The notes under the pieces were generated by a model. That model was given only the letters and a program-made list of their open reading frames with translations. It did no database searches and had not been told where the DNA came from. From Pseudomonadota bacterium (GTDB lineage Bacteria > Pseudomonadota > Alphaproteobacteria > Acetobacterales > Acetobacteraceae), in the NCBI GenBank assembly GCA_021798915.1, contig JAJZBM010000005.1:82859-146858 (forward strand): a DNA stretch of 64,000 nucleotides, read 5' to 3'. Shown one piece after another: positions 15,770 through 26,625 of the stretch. How positions within the stretch are numbered: the first letter of the stretch is position 1; every line of letters begins with the position of its first letter. Made by a program: the position numbers and the translations under genes.

Positions 15770-17883
15770 GCCGTGATCCCCCAGCGCCGGTCATAGTGGA
15801 CGAAATCGGGATCAGCATGCGCCAGCCGGTAGCGGCCGATGCGATTGTTCAGGATGCCGCCGAGATAGAGATGACCACGATGCTCGCGCATCGAGGTGAT
15901 CATCGGATGGTTGACGCCGCCGAGATCCCAAAGCGATTCGAGGATGCGCCCCTGCTCGTCGAACTTGACGACGCAGCCGGTATTGATGTTGGGGAACAGC
16001 CATTCATCGACCGGCAAACGTTTCGCCATGCGGCGGCGAAAGCCGGGCATGCGCCACGCGAGATCGAGCGCCGGACAGCGCATGCCGACGAGAGCGAGCC
16101 AGTAATTGCCGTCGGAGGCGAGGTTGATGTTGTCCGGGTAGCCGGGGAGGTTGTCGAGCACGGTTTCCACCCGGCCGATTTTCGGCCCGGCGAACCAATA
16201 ACGCTTGACGGTGCAGCCCCAGGTTTCCGCGAACAGAATCGATTGCCGGTCGCTTGTGATGCAGACCCCATTCGGGAATTTCAGGTTGCGAAGAACGGTG
16301 CGCGTCGTCTCCGTGTTCGGGTCATAGCAGATGATGCGCCCGTTTCCGCGCGCCTCCAGCCCGTCCACCGGCCATTCATGCATCTCATAGCGCACCGTCG
16401 CCTCCGAGAAGAATATCCGCCCGTCATCGGCGATGTCGAGATCATCGGCGAGCCGCAGACGGCTGTCATCGTTCACCGAGCGCAGGCTGCGATTGGTCTC
16501 GTCGGTCGCCTTCTCGACCTTGCGGTTGCGGGTGATACGATAGAGACCCATGCCGCCGACGCAGACATAAAGCGAGCGGTTGCGGTCGAACGCCATGCCG
16601 AGGGGCTGGCCGCCGATATGTGCGTACACCTCCATGCGCTCATAATCCGGTGGGAAGAAACGAATGATGTCGCCATGGCGCGAGCCGGCGTAAAGATTGT
16701 CGTCGCCGTCGAGGATGATGTCTTCGGGGGCCTCGATGCGGCCGACGCCGATCTCGGTCACGTCGCGCAGCCGGTCGTTCAGCGCGAAGGGTGTGCCGCT
16801 GTCGGGATCGGTCGCGGGGATCGGCGGCATCGCGTGATAGGTCGGGCTGACATAGACCTTGCTGATGATACGGTTGCGGTTCTTCACCCAGCGGATGTCG
16901 ATCATCGCCGCGATCAGCAGAATGGATGCCAGCACCATGCGGTTGACGCCGCCAGGGGCGGAGAGCGTCGTCAGGCCATTGGTGATCAGCAGCACGATCA
17001 GCGTGCCGATCAGGGCTTTGGCGACCGACCCCTTGCCGCCGCCGAGGCTGATGCCGCCGAGAATCGCCGCGGTGAGGACGGTCACTTCCAGCCCGACACC
17101 AATATCGCCACCCACCGTGCCGAGGCGCGCGGCGAAAAACAGCGCGCCCAGCGCCGTGAGGAAGCCGCTCGCGACATAGCATTGCGCGATGGTGCGGCGA
17201 ACCGGGATGCCGGAGTTGAACGCCGAACGGCGTGACCCGCCGATCGCGACGACATGCCAGCCGGGGCGGAGCCGGGTCAGGAAGACATGGCCGAAAATTG
17301 CGATCGCGGCGTAGACAAGAACGATGCTCGGAACGCCGAAAATTGTGCCGCCGCCGATGAAATTCCAGATCGGGATGTCCGGAAAAGCGGCGGCGATCTG
17401 GTTCGAATGGCCAAAAATCAACAAGTCATAGGCGGCACGATAGACGATGAGCGTGATCAGCGTGGTGATGAAGGCGCGGAGCCGAAAATAACCGATGAGA
17501 ATGCCATTGACCGCGCCGAGCAACGCGCCCGCGAGCAGTGTGGCCGGGATCACCGCCCAGACCGGCCAGCCGAGCACGTCGAGGCAGAACAGCGCGCAGA
17601 AATCGGTCAGCGCGAATATCGAACCAATCGAAAGATCGATGCCGCCGACGATGATCACCAGCGACATGCCGAACACGCAAAACCCGATCTCGCAGGCCTG
17701 CCGGGCGGTATCGGCGAGACCCGCGGCGGAGAGAAAGCCCGGGATCGCCTCGCTGAACGCGGCGGCCACGATCACCAGGACGATGGCGGGAATCGCGGTT
17801 TCGGTCCATCGTTTCGACAGGATTTCGCCCACCAGGTGATCGGGCCAATACCGGTAGCGGAGGCTGACCAGTCGTTCGTTCAT
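15766..17883 (-). CDS. ABC sugar permease (RbsC-like) fused to strictosidine-synthase-like beta-propeller
   Basis: A 705-residue fusion. Residues about 1-340 are a carbohydrate uptake permease: eight or more membrane segments, with the family motif GMSLVIIVGGIDLSIGS (about 72-88) and the late ILGGISLGGGKGS. Residues about 375-705 are soluble and match strictosidine-synthase-like propellers: APEDIILDGDDNLYAGSRHG, WGCTVKRYWFAGPKIGRVE and DNLPGYPDNINLASDGNYW. RbsC-type permeases keep the C-terminus in the cytoplasm, so the propeller should face the cytosol. ATG 17883 has GGGAA upstream; a GTG at 17931 would add 16 residues. No frameshift or stop separates the two parts, and the domains stay in one frame. 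Confidence 0.85.
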   Translation of the reverse strand: MNERLVSLRYRYWPDHLVGEILSKRWTETAIPAIVLVIVAAAFSEAIPGFLSAAGLADTARQACEIGFCVFGMSLVIIVGGIDLSIGSIFALTDFCALFCLDVLGWPVWAVIPATLLAGALLGAVNGILIGYFRLRAFITTLITLIVYRAAYDLLIFGHSNQIAAAFPDIPIWNFIGGGTIFGVPSIVLVYAAIAIFGHVFLTRLRPGWHVVAIGGSRRSAFNSGIPVRRTIAQCYVASGFLTALGALFFAARLGTVGGDIGVGLEVTVLTAAILGGISLGGGKGSVAKALIGTLIVLLITNGLTTLSAPGGVNRMVLASILLIAAMIDIRWVKNRNRIISKVYVSPTYHAMPPIPATDPDSGTPFALNDRLRDVTEIGVGRIEAPEDIILDGDDNLYAGSRHGDIIRFFPPDYERMEVYAHIGGQPLGMAFDRNRSLYVCVGGMGLYRITRNRKVEKATDETNRSLRSVNDDSRLRLADDLDIADDGRIFFSEATVRYEMHEWPVDGLEARGNGRIICYDPNTETTRTVLRNLKFPNGVCITSDRQSILFAETWGCTVKRYWFAGPKIGRVETVLDNLPGYPDNINLASDGNYWLALVGMRCPALDLAWRMPGFRRRMAKRLPVDEWLFPNINTGCVVKFDEQGRILESLWDLGGVNHPMITSMREHRGHLYLGGILNNRIGRYRLAHADPDFVHYDRRWGITA

Positions 17884-18020
17884 GGCGTTTCCCGTCGCGG
17901 CGTCGCGGAGAGTGGCAGGCAGGTTCGGCACCGATCGCGTGGGCGGTGCCGCCGAAGATGGGCGTCAGAGCATGGTCGGATCAAATCGGCGTGGTAATTT
18001 TCCGGAAAGAAGGAGGGCGC

Positions 18021-18090
18021 TTCCTTGTCCGAAGGAAACGAAGCAAAAACCCCCCTTCCGTTTTCCTGGAATGGCGGTGCCGAAGGCACC
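18021..18090 (-). terminator. Intercistronic hairpins after the binding-protein gene
   Basis: Two small stem-loops sit between the binding-protein stop (18093) and the fused permease: GGTGCC/GGCACC (18076-18090) immediately after the stop, and TTCCTT/AAGGAA (18021-18037). A T-rich run lies between them on the minus strand. Such hairpins commonly attenuate or stabilise transcripts so that the binding protein is made in excess over the permeases; this role is inferred. Confidence 0.4.
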
Positions 18091-18092
18091 GT

Positions 18093-19121
18093 CTAGGGCT
18101 TGTTCTGCATGGCGGCGAGACTCCAGCAGGTGCCCGGCGCGTCCGCGTTCGCCTTCGTGATCGGGATGAGCGTTGTGTAGATGGAGCTTTTCGTCTCGCC
18201 CGCCTTCATGCCCGATGCGAGCAGCCACTTGATCATCGCCGCCATGTCGGCCGCCTGGGTCGGCACATCGTAGCTGACATCGAGATCGAACGCGCCCGCC
18301 TTCACCTGATCGCAGGCGCCGCGTGTCTCGCCGCCGCCGGAAGTCGCGACGAACACTTTGCCGGTAAGCCCGCCTTCCTTCACCGCCGCCGCGGTGCCGA
18401 TATCCATGCCGTCCCAGAACCCGACGATGCCGCAGATATCGGGATGCTGCTTCAGCACGGTCTGCGTGATCGCCTTGGCCTTCGCTGCATCCCAATCGGC
18501 GGCCTGGCTGGAGACGACCTGGATTTCAGGGTGCTTCGCGAGCACATTCTCGACGCCCTTCAGCGTATAGGCGCTGGCCGCCGCCGAGAGAGCGCCCTGG
18601 ATGATGGCGATCTTGTTGGACTTGCCCTTGCACGCATCGACGACCGCCGTGGTATCCCGCTCGCCGATTTCGGTCCAGTTGGCGCCGACGAAGACCGTGC
18701 TGCGATAGGCCGAACCCATGTTGATCTGGATGATGTAGATGCCTTCCTTCTCGGCGCGCTGCAGCAATTTCGCGTAGGTCTGCACATCGGGATTATGGAC
18801 GATGATCACCGCCGGCTTCTCCGAGAGCAGCGTGGTGACGGCCTGCGCGCCGGCATTGGTGCTCCAATTGGGGTCGCGCACCTCGACCTTGACGCCGTAC
18901 GGCGCGAGTTCGTGTTTTACGCCGGCGTACCAGCCCTCGGTGAGGTCGAAATTCATCGCGACCGGGACGTAGGCGACGACCTTGCCCTCGAGCGCTTTGT
19001 TGAACTGCGCCTGAAAGGGCTCATCCAGACCCTGTTGCGCGCGCGCCGGCGTTGCCGCCATCAGCGCCAGCATGCCAAAACCGGCGAACACCGGTATCGT
19101 CCATCGCATCAAACCAGCCAT
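18093..19121 (-). CDS. Periplasmic sugar-binding protein (RbsB-like) of the ABC operon
   Basis: A 342-residue periplasmic binding protein (Peripla_BP_4 class, used for monosaccharides, autoinducer-2 or polyols). GGGAGG stands before ATG 19121. The signal peptide (MRWTIPVFAGFGMLALMAATPARAQ) ends near residue 29. Fold landmarks include VVAYVPVAMNFDLTEGWYAGVKHEL, VIIVHNPDVQTYAKLLQRAEKEGI, the hinge-region IAIIQGALSAAASAYTLKGVENVL and ICGIVGFWDGMDIGTAAAVKEG. It lies between the two permease genes. The ligand is unknown. Confidence 0.85.
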   Translation of the reverse strand: MAGLMRWTIPVFAGFGMLALMAATPARAQQGLDEPFQAQFNKALEGKVVAYVPVAMNFDLTEGWYAGVKHELAPYGVKVEVRDPNWSTNAGAQAVTTLLSEKPAVIIVHNPDVQTYAKLLQRAEKEGIYIIQINMGSAYRSTVFVGANWTEIGERDTTAVVDACKGKSNKIAIIQGALSAAASAYTLKGVENVLAKHPEIQVVSSQAADWDAAKAKAITQTVLKQHPDICGIVGFWDGMDIGTAAAVKEGGLTGKVFVATSGGGETRGACDQVKAGAFDLDVSYDVPTQAADMAAMIKWLLASGMKAGETKSSIYTTLIPITKANADAPGTCWSLAAMQNKP

Positions 19122-19161
19122 CACAGCCTCCCTTGCTTCGGCGACGAAAACTCCCCCGGCG

Positions 19162-20181
19162 TCAGATGTCGCCTTGCTGCGCCGTTTCCTCGTTGCGGGG
19201 ATTGACGAAGGAATCGGCCAGGATCGCAACCAGCAGCACCAACCCCTTGATCAAATTCTGGCCGGAATAAGACACGTCCATGATGGTCATCGCATTCAGC
19301 ATGGTGCCGATCAGCAGCGTGCCGATGACGACGTTGAGAACACCGCCGCGCCCGCCGGAAAGACCGATGCCGCCCAGCACGACCACCAGAATGACGTCAT
19401 AGATCAGGGTCGAATTGTAGATGCGCGTCGGCATGCTGTTGACCGAGGCGGCCAAGACCAGACCCGCGAAGGCACCGACCAGGGCCGCGAGCACGTATTG
19501 TAGGACGATCGCCGGGCGGGTCGGGATGCCGGTGATGCGCGCGGCATTGGGATTATCCCCGATCGCGTAGATATACGTGCCGATCCGCGTCAACCGTAGG
19601 AACAGCATGACGGCGATGGCGGTGAGGCCGAACATGAGGATCGGCACCGGGAGGCCGGCGATCGTGCCTTGGCCGATCACGGTGAGGGCGTTCATACCCG
19701 GGCTCCACTGCACGACGTCGAGCTTGAACAGCGCAACCTGGCCCAGCCCGGCGAGGAACAGCCCGGTCGCCAGCGTCGCGAACAGCGACGGCACTTCGGC
19801 GTAGGCGATCAGCCAGCCGTTCACGAGACCGAAGGCGAGGCTGAGGGCGAAGGCGGTGAGCAGCGCGTAGGGCAGGGAATGGCCATTCTGCACCATCTGC
19901 AAAACCAGCCCCGGCGGCACTGCGAGAGACGCGACCAGCGATATGTCGATGCCGCGGCCGATCACCACCACCGCCATGCCGAGCCCAAGAATGCCGAGCA
20001 CCGCGACGTTCTGGAGCAGCGTCAGCATGTTATCGGTGGTCAGAAACCCGTGCAGAAAGAGGGAGAAAAGCACGAACAGGACGGCAAACAGGGCGAAGAC
20101 GATGTTTTGCTGGCTCGGTCGGAACCAGACCGCTGCCGTCACACGCCGCCCATAGGAGGGCCCATCGTTCCGGTCCCGCAT
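19162..20181 (-). CDS. ABC sugar permease (RbsC-like)
   Basis: A 339-residue polytopic permease, first gene of the operon. It carries the family signature GMAVVVIGRGIDISLVASL and the late conserved loop VLGGIGLSGGRGGVLNVVIGTLL. Hydrophobic segments include IVFALFAVLFVLFSLFLHGFL and ALLTAFALSLAFGLVNGWLI. With the fused permease downstream it would form a heterodimeric channel. ATG 20181 is the first ATG giving the usual polar N-terminus; a longer frame upstream shows no conservation. It is followed by the binding protein 40 bp later. Confidence 0.88.
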   Translation of the reverse strand: MRDRNDGPSYGRRVTAAVWFRPSQQNIVFALFAVLFVLFSLFLHGFLTTDNMLTLLQNVAVLGILGLGMAVVVIGRGIDISLVASLAVPPGLVLQMVQNGHSLPYALLTAFALSLAFGLVNGWLIAYAEVPSLFATLATGLFLAGLGQVALFKLDVVQWSPGMNALTVIGQGTIAGLPVPILMFGLTAIAVMLFLRLTRIGTYIYAIGDNPNAARITGIPTRPAIVLQYVLAALVGAFAGLVLAASVNSMPTRIYNSTLIYDVILVVVLGGIGLSGGRGGVLNVVIGTLLIGTMLNAMTIMDVSYSGQNLIKGLVLLVAILADSFVNPRNEETAQQGDI

Positions 20182-20260
20182 GTTTCTTCTGTGTCTCTGG
20201 CCGACATTTCCCCGAAGACCGGCCTTTCCGGCCATCGCGTGAGCAGGCTACGCGGAATTT

Positions 20261-20276
20261 GATTGGCTTTGCAATC
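20261..20276. promoter_or_regulatory. Inverted repeat, candidate operator of the sugar ABC operon
   Basis: GATTG and CAATC arms flank a 6-bp spacer about 80 bp upstream of the first permease start. TTGGCG partly overlaps it on the minus strand. It could be a repressor site, but no regulator gene is adjacent and the arms are short. Confidence 0.3.
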
Positions 20277-20338
20277 GCCAACCCGCTCCCGGCATCCGCG
20301 GCGAAGAAATCGCCCGGGCGCGATCACGCTGCCGCGCA

Positions 20339-20377
20339 ACCGTTACCGTGTGGCCGAGCGGGCCGTGGCCGCGGCCG
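20339..20377 (-). repeat. Relic copy of the thiD 3' end (left)
   Basis: These 39 bases match 21238-21276 in thiD with a single mismatch (20344 T, 21243 C), including 33 consecutive identities (20345-20377 against 21244-21276). In thiD they encode the near-terminal GRGHGPLGHTVTV region. The copy is outside any gene, in the same orientation, on the far side of the PEP-CTERM gene. Confidence 0.9.
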
Positions 20378-20427
20378 GGCGGCGGCGGCCGCCGCAGAGT
20401 GACGCCAGTAATGATACGAAAAAACCA

Positions 20428-20457
20428 TTGACGAAGACGAATGATACAATTTACGAT
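20428..20457 (+). promoter_or_regulatory. Possible promoter of the PEP-CTERM gene
   Basis: TTGACG (20428-20433) and TACGAT (20452-20457) are separated by 18 bp, about 95 bp before the gene. The -10 match is weak (4 of 6), but the tract is unusually AT-rich for this genome. Confidence 0.3.
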
Positions 20458-20550
20458 TAATTAATGATTTTGGTGAGCCATAACGCGCCGCCGCCTGATC
20501 CCCCCTGTTGGTATCCTGTCAACCCGCGTTCAACCCGAAGGAGACATTGC

Positions 20551-21174
20551 ATGCGCCGCCTCGCCCTCGCCGCCGCCTTCGCCAGCTTCGCCCTTGCCGC
20601 GCCTCACGCCTGGGCTGACGCGGTCTCTAGCATCGATACCTTTACGCTCACCGGGAGCTTTGTCAGTAGCCCCCTTGTTACGACACCGTTCAGCCCCGGC
20701 GCGTTCACCCTGACCCTCACCGCCCCTTCGCAAAGCCAGACCCCTAACTCCGGCTATACTCTCGACCAAGTCTATCTGATCGCCGCCAATACCGGCACCT
20801 ACACCGCCAATGGCAGCACCCAGGCCTTCAGCGGCGGCGATATCGTCGTCCAGGGCAGCACACCTGATGCGCTACAGATCATGGGGTATATCGGAACCTA
20901 TCCAACTTCGGTCACTTTCACCGTGAACAGCGCAAGCGCACTCTTCACCGCAACACCCGACGCCAGCGGGACGCTTTATCAGTTCGATCCCGGAAATTAT
21001 ACGATCTCGAACGCCAGCGCCAACGTCAACAACGACCCGCCGATCTCGAACCCGGCGTTTAGCATCAACGGCCAGCAAAACCCGCCGCCCGGCAACCTGC
21101 CCGAGCCTGCGAGCTTTGCCCTCCTCGCCGCGCCGCTCCTCGGACTGGCGGTGTTGCGCCGCCGCCGCGCCTGA
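20551..21174 (+). CDS. PEP-CTERM domain secreted protein
   Basis: A 207-residue exported protein. GAAGGAGA precedes ATG 20551, and a signal peptide (MRRLALAAAFASFALAAPHAWA) follows. The middle is rich in Thr, Ser, Asn and Gly with predicted beta strands. The C-terminus is a textbook PEP-CTERM sorting signal: LPEPASFALLAAPLLGLAVL followed by RRRRA. Exosortase normally recognises and cleaves this signal; no exosortase gene is in the window. The gene is the only non-housekeeping gene between the ABC operon and thiD and is flanked by a thiD-tail duplication. Function of the mature domain is unknown. Confidence 0.82.
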   Translation: MRRLALAAAFASFALAAPHAWADAVSSIDTFTLTGSFVSSPLVTTPFSPGAFTLTLTAPSQSQTPNSGYTLDQVYLIAANTGTYTANGSTQAFSGGDIVVQGSTPDALQIMGYIGTYPTSVTFTVNSASALFTATPDASGTLYQFDPGNYTISNASANVNNDPPISNPAFSINGQQNPPPGNLPEPASFALLAAPLLGLAVLRRRRA

Positions 21175-21212
21175 CCCGCCGGTCGCGCCCAGCAATCAGG
21201 AGCGCTTTGGTT

Positions 21213-22040
21213 TCAGGCCGCGGTCCAGCGTTGTGCCACCGTCACCGTGTGGCCGAGCGGGCCGTGGCCGCGGCCGATGCCGGGTGCGGCGGCGATCGCG
21301 GCCTGGACATAGGCATGGGCCCGGGAAACCGCGGCGCGCAGCGTCCAGCCGGCGGCGAGCCCGGCGGCAACGGCGCTGGCGAGCGTGCAGCCGGTGCCGT
21401 GGGTATGGCGGGTCGGATGGCGGGATGCCTCGAACTCCTCGACCCCGTCGAAGGTCGCGAGCAGATCGATGACCGTCTCGCCGGGGAGATGCCCGCCCTT
21501 GAGCAATACCGCCGGCACACCGAGGGTGAGCAGCGCCGCCGCCGCGTCATGCATCGCGGCGCGATCCTGGATGCGCATCCCGGCCAGCGCCTCGGCCTCC
21601 GGGATATTCGGGGTGAGGAGGGTTGCAAACGGCAGCAAGCGGCGTTTGAAAAGCGCCATCCCATCGGCCGCCAACAGCGTCTCCCCGCCCTTGGCCAGCA
21701 TCACCGGGTCGATCACCACCGGCAATTCCCGCCCCGCCGCCGCCAGCGCATCGGCCACCGCATCAATGGCGGCAACACCCCCGAGCATGCCGATCTTGAT
21801 CGCATCCGCGCCCGGATCGTCGAGCGCGACGGCGATCTGGCGGGCAAGAAAATCCGCCGGCAGGGGGAAAATCTCATGGACCCGCTCGGTGTCCTGAATG
21901 GTGAGCGCAGTGATCGCCGTCGCGGCATAGGCGCCGAGCGCGGTCAGCGTCTTGATATCGGCCTGAATGCCGGCCCCGCCGCCGGAATCGGAGCCGGCGA
22001 TGACCAGAACCCGGCCGATCGCCGGCCGTCCCGCGCTCAT
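21213..22040 (-). CDS. thiD: Hydroxymethylpyrimidine/phosphomethylpyrimidine kinase
   Basis: Ribokinase-fold enzyme of 275 residues that phosphorylates HMP and HMP-phosphate for thiamine synthesis. Motifs: N-terminal VLVIAGSDSGGGAGIQADIKTL, IKIGMLGG, VVIDPVMLAKGGETLL, LTPNIPEAEAL, VLLKGGHL and the anion-hole signature HTHGTGCTLASAVAAGLA with the catalytic Asp position replaced in this region by the family's usual GTGC motif. It starts 5 bp after the glmM stop and is the last gene of the long minus-strand run. Part of its 3' end is duplicated at 20339-20377. Confidence 0.93.
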   Translation of the reverse strand: MSAGRPAIGRVLVIAGSDSGGGAGIQADIKTLTALGAYAATAITALTIQDTERVHEIFPLPADFLARQIAVALDDPGADAIKIGMLGGVAAIDAVADALAAAGRELPVVIDPVMLAKGGETLLAADGMALFKRRLLPFATLLTPNIPEAEALAGMRIQDRAAMHDAAAALLTLGVPAVLLKGGHLPGETVIDLLATFDGVEEFEASRHPTRHTHGTGCTLASAVAAGLAAGWTLRAAVSRAHAYVQAAIAAAPGIGRGHGPLGHTVTVAQRWTAA

Positions 22041-22045
22041 GCCGC

Positions 22046-23413
22046 TCAGCCCGCGCGCGAAACCGCGGCGGCCGCGGCGATCACCGCCGCAAGCTCGCCG
22101 ACGACGCGCTGCACCAGCGCCTCATCCTCGGCTTCGGCCATGATGCGCAGAACCGGCTCGGTGCCGCTCGGGCGAATGAGCAGCCGGCCGCTGCCCGCCA
22201 GCGCCGCCTCCGCCTCGGCCATCGCCTTTTGCACCCCCCGCTCATCGAGCGGGGAGGGGCCGCTGAAGCGGATGCTCTCCAGCCGCTGCGGCAGCGGCGT
22301 GAAGACGTTGCACACCGCGCTCGCCGGCTGCCCGGCGGCGACCAGCACCGCGAGCACCTGAAGGGCCGCGATCAGCCCGTCGCCAGTGGTCGCGAAATCC
22401 GAGAGGATGAGATGCCCGGATTGCTCGCCGCCGATATTCATCCCGCCGGCCCGCATCCGCTCGGCGACATAGCGGTCTCCGACCTGGGTGCGGTGCAGCG
22501 CAAGCCCGAGCCCGACGAGAAACCGCTCGAGCCCGAGATTGGACATCACCGTCGCGACGATGCCGCCGCCGGCGATCTGCCCGGCGTCGCGCCAGCGCCG
22601 CGCGATCAGCGCCAGAATCTGGTCACCATCGATCAGCCGCCCGCCTTCGTCGGCGAGCACCAGGCGATCGGCGTCGCCATCGAGGGCGATGCCGAGATCG
22701 GCACCCTCCTCGCGCACCCGCGCGCAGAGCAGAGCCGGATCGGTCGAGCCGCAGCCCTGATTGATGTTGAAGCCGTTGGGGGCGACGCCGAGCGGCACCA
22801 CCTGCGCGCCGAGTTCCCAAAGCACGGTCGGCGCCACGCGATAGGCGGCGCCGTGGGCGCAATCGAGCACGATCTTGAGCCCGTCCAGTCTCAGCCCGCG
22901 CGGAAAACTCGCTTTCGCGGCCTCGATGTAGCGTCCGGAAGCGTCTTCCAGCCGCGCCGCCCGGCCGAGATGATCGGGCGCCGCCATGCGGGCCGAGAGA
23001 TCGCGCGCCATTAAGGCCTCGATCTCCATCTCGGTCGCGTCCGAAAGCTTGTAGCCGTCGGGATCGAAGAGCTTGATGCCGTTATCCTGATAGGGATTGT
23101 GGGAGGCCGAGATCATCACCCCGAGATCGGCGCGCAGACTGCGTGTCAACATGGCGATCGCCGGCGTCGGCAACGGCCCGACCAGGACCACGTCCATCCC
23201 GGCACCGATGAAGCCGGCGGTGAGCGCGGGCTCGATCAGATAGCCGGAAAGCCGCGTGTCCTTGCCGATGACGACGCGGTGGCGATGCTCGCCGCGGGTG
23301 AACAACACCCCCGCCGCTTGGCCGAGGCGAAGGGCGATTTCCGCCGTCATCGGCGCGACATTGGCGGTGCCCCTTATGCCGTCGGTGCCGAACAGGCGCC
23401 GGATCTTGTTCAT
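22046..23413 (-). CDS. glmM: Phosphoglucosamine mutase
   Basis: Converts glucosamine-6-phosphate to glucosamine-1-phosphate for UDP-GlcNAc, feeding peptidoglycan and lipid A. The protein has 455 residues. Motifs: N-terminal [16 protein letters not shown], the phosphoserine loop [15 protein letters not shown] (active S104), the metal loop [14 protein letters not shown], the sugar loop GGEQSGH and the phosphate loop [21 protein letters not shown] lies seven bases before ATG 23413. It follows folP by 40 bp; this folP-glmM pairing downstream of ftsH is common in bacteria. Confidence 0.95.
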   Translation of the reverse strand: MNKIRRLFGTDGIRGTANVAPMTAEIALRLGQAAGVLFTRGEHRHRVVIGKDTRLSGYLIEPALTAGFIGAGMDVVLVGPLPTPAIAMLTRSLRADLGVMISASHNPYQDNGIKLFDPDGYKLSDATEMEIEALMARDLSARMAAPDHLGRAARLEDASGRYIEAAKASFPRGLRLDGLKIVLDCAHGAAYRVAPTVLWELGAQVVPLGVAPNGFNINQGCGSTDPALLCARVREEGADLGIALDGDADRLVLADEGGRLIDGDQILALIARRWRDAGQIAGGGIVATVMSNLGLERFLVGLGLALHRTQVGDRYVAERMRAGGMNIGGEQSGHLILSDFATTGDGLIAALQVLAVLVAAGQPASAVCNVFTPLPQRLESIRFSGPSPLDERGVQKAMAEAEAALAGSGRLLIRPSGTEPVLRIMAEAEDEALVQRVVGELAAVIAAAAAVSRAG

Positions 23414-23453
23414 CAACGCAACTCCTGTTTGCACTGGGTCTCGGGTGGGGAGT

Positions 23454-24488
23454 CTACGACATCTTTCCGCTATCGGAAAGACTATCCCAGACCCGCACCG
23501 CCTGGACGGTCTCGGCGACATCATGCACGCGAAGAATGAGCGCGCCGTGACCGAGGGCGTAGAGCCCGGCGGCGATCGAGCCCGGCGCCCGCCGCGCCGC
23601 CGCGACCTCGCCCGACGCCATCCCGACCAGACGCTTGCGCGAGACGCCGATCAGCAGCGGATAGCCGAAATTGGCGAAAAGGGCGAGGCGGCGCATGAGG
23701 TCGAGATTCTGCGTCCCTTCCTTGGCGAAACCGAAGCCGGGGTCGAGTGCGATCCGCCCTGGCGCGATTCCGGCCGCGTGCGCGGCTTGCAGATGCGCGC
23801 CGAGTTCGGCGAGCACCTCGCGCGTGACATCGCCGTAGGTGGCAAGAGATTTCATCGTCGCCGGCGTGCCACGCATATGCATCATGACCACCGCGCAATC
23901 CCGCCGCGCGATCAACGCGAGGGCATCGGGGTCATGGGTGAGGCCGGAGACGTCGTTGATGATCGCCGCCCCCGCCGCCAGCGCCGCCGCCATGGTAGCG
24001 GCGTTGCGGGTATCGGCCGAGACCAGGATCCCGCGCGCCGCCAGGGCGCGGATGACCGGGACGATGCGGCGCTGCTCCTCCTCCGGCGCGACCGCCTCGG
24101 CGCCGGGGCGGGTGCTTTCGCCGCCGACATCGATGATCGCGGCGCCGGCCTCGGCCATCGCCTGCCCGGCCGCGATCGCCGCCAGGGGATCGAAATGCCG
24201 CCCGCCATCGCTGAAACTATCGGGGGTGACGTTGAGGATCCCCATCACCGCCGGCCGGTCGGCGGGCAGGCCGGCCCAGGGCGGCGGCTTTGCCGTCAGG
24301 CGCGCCCGCGTCGGCGCGAAATCGTCCGGAATGGCGGCGACCGGGACGAGGCGTGCCCCGGTTTCGTCAATCAGCCGGGCGAGGGTGAAGGCGAGCCGGC
24401 CGCCGGCGAGCGGCAGCGCCAAGCCCTGCCCGATCGCGTCCACCGCTGCCTCGCCATCGAGCAGGCCGAGAGGTTCGATCAACCGCAC
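23454..24488 (-). CDS. folP: Dihydropteroate synthase
   Basis: Condenses p-aminobenzoate with dihydropterin pyrophosphate in folate synthesis; the target class of sulfonamides. TIM-barrel motifs: [71 protein letters not shown] and [11 protein letters not shown]. About 100 residues precede the barrel, more than in E. coli but seen in alphaproteobacteria. No ATG suits this extension, so a GTG at 24488 (VRLIEPLG) is proposed, giving 344 residues and a 28-bp gap to ftsH. The exact start is uncertain. Confidence 0.88.
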   Translation of the reverse strand: MRLIEPLGLLDGEAAVDAIGQGLALPLAGGRLAFTLARLIDETGARLVPVAAIPDDFAPTRARLTAKPPPWAGLPADRPAVMGILNVTPDSFSDGGRHFDPLAAIAAGQAMAEAGAAIIDVGGESTRPGAEAVAPEEEQRRIVPVIRALAARGILVSADTRNAATMAAALAAGAAIINDVSGLTHDPDALALIARRDCAVVMMHMRGTPATMKSLATYGDVTREVLAELGAHLQAAHAAGIAPGRIALDPGFGFAKEGTQNLDLMRRLALFANFGYPLLIGVSRKRLVGMASGEVAAARRAPGSIAAGLYALGHGALILRVHDVAETVQAVRVWDSLSDSGKMS

Positions 24489-24516
24489 GCCGGAGCGCCA
24501 GGTCAGCAGCGCCGGG

Positions 24517-26445
<1,929 letters not shown>

Positions 26446-26625
26446 TCTGATCCGATCCTGGGGCCTCAACCTGGCCCGAAACCCGGCCCGCCATAACCGC
26501 CCCGACCCCGCGCGAGCCATACTCCGGGCCGGTCTCGCCAAAGGACATAGGATGCCGGCGTGGGTTTGGCATCCCCAATCGGCATCGAAACGCCACAATC
26601 CTGCCTCTGCCGGGTTGAGATATGG

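Larger units (their letters stand above)
20182..20550. other. Divergent intergenic region between the sugar ABC operon and the PEP-CTERM gene
   Basis: This 369-bp gap has no convincing gene. It contains a GATTG/CAATC inverted repeat (20261-20276) before the ABC operon, a 39-bp relic of the thiD 3' end (20339-20377), and an AT-rich tract (20400-20475) with a possible promoter for the PEP-CTERM gene. The AT-rich tract stands out against the surrounding GC-rich DNA. Confidence 0.7.
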
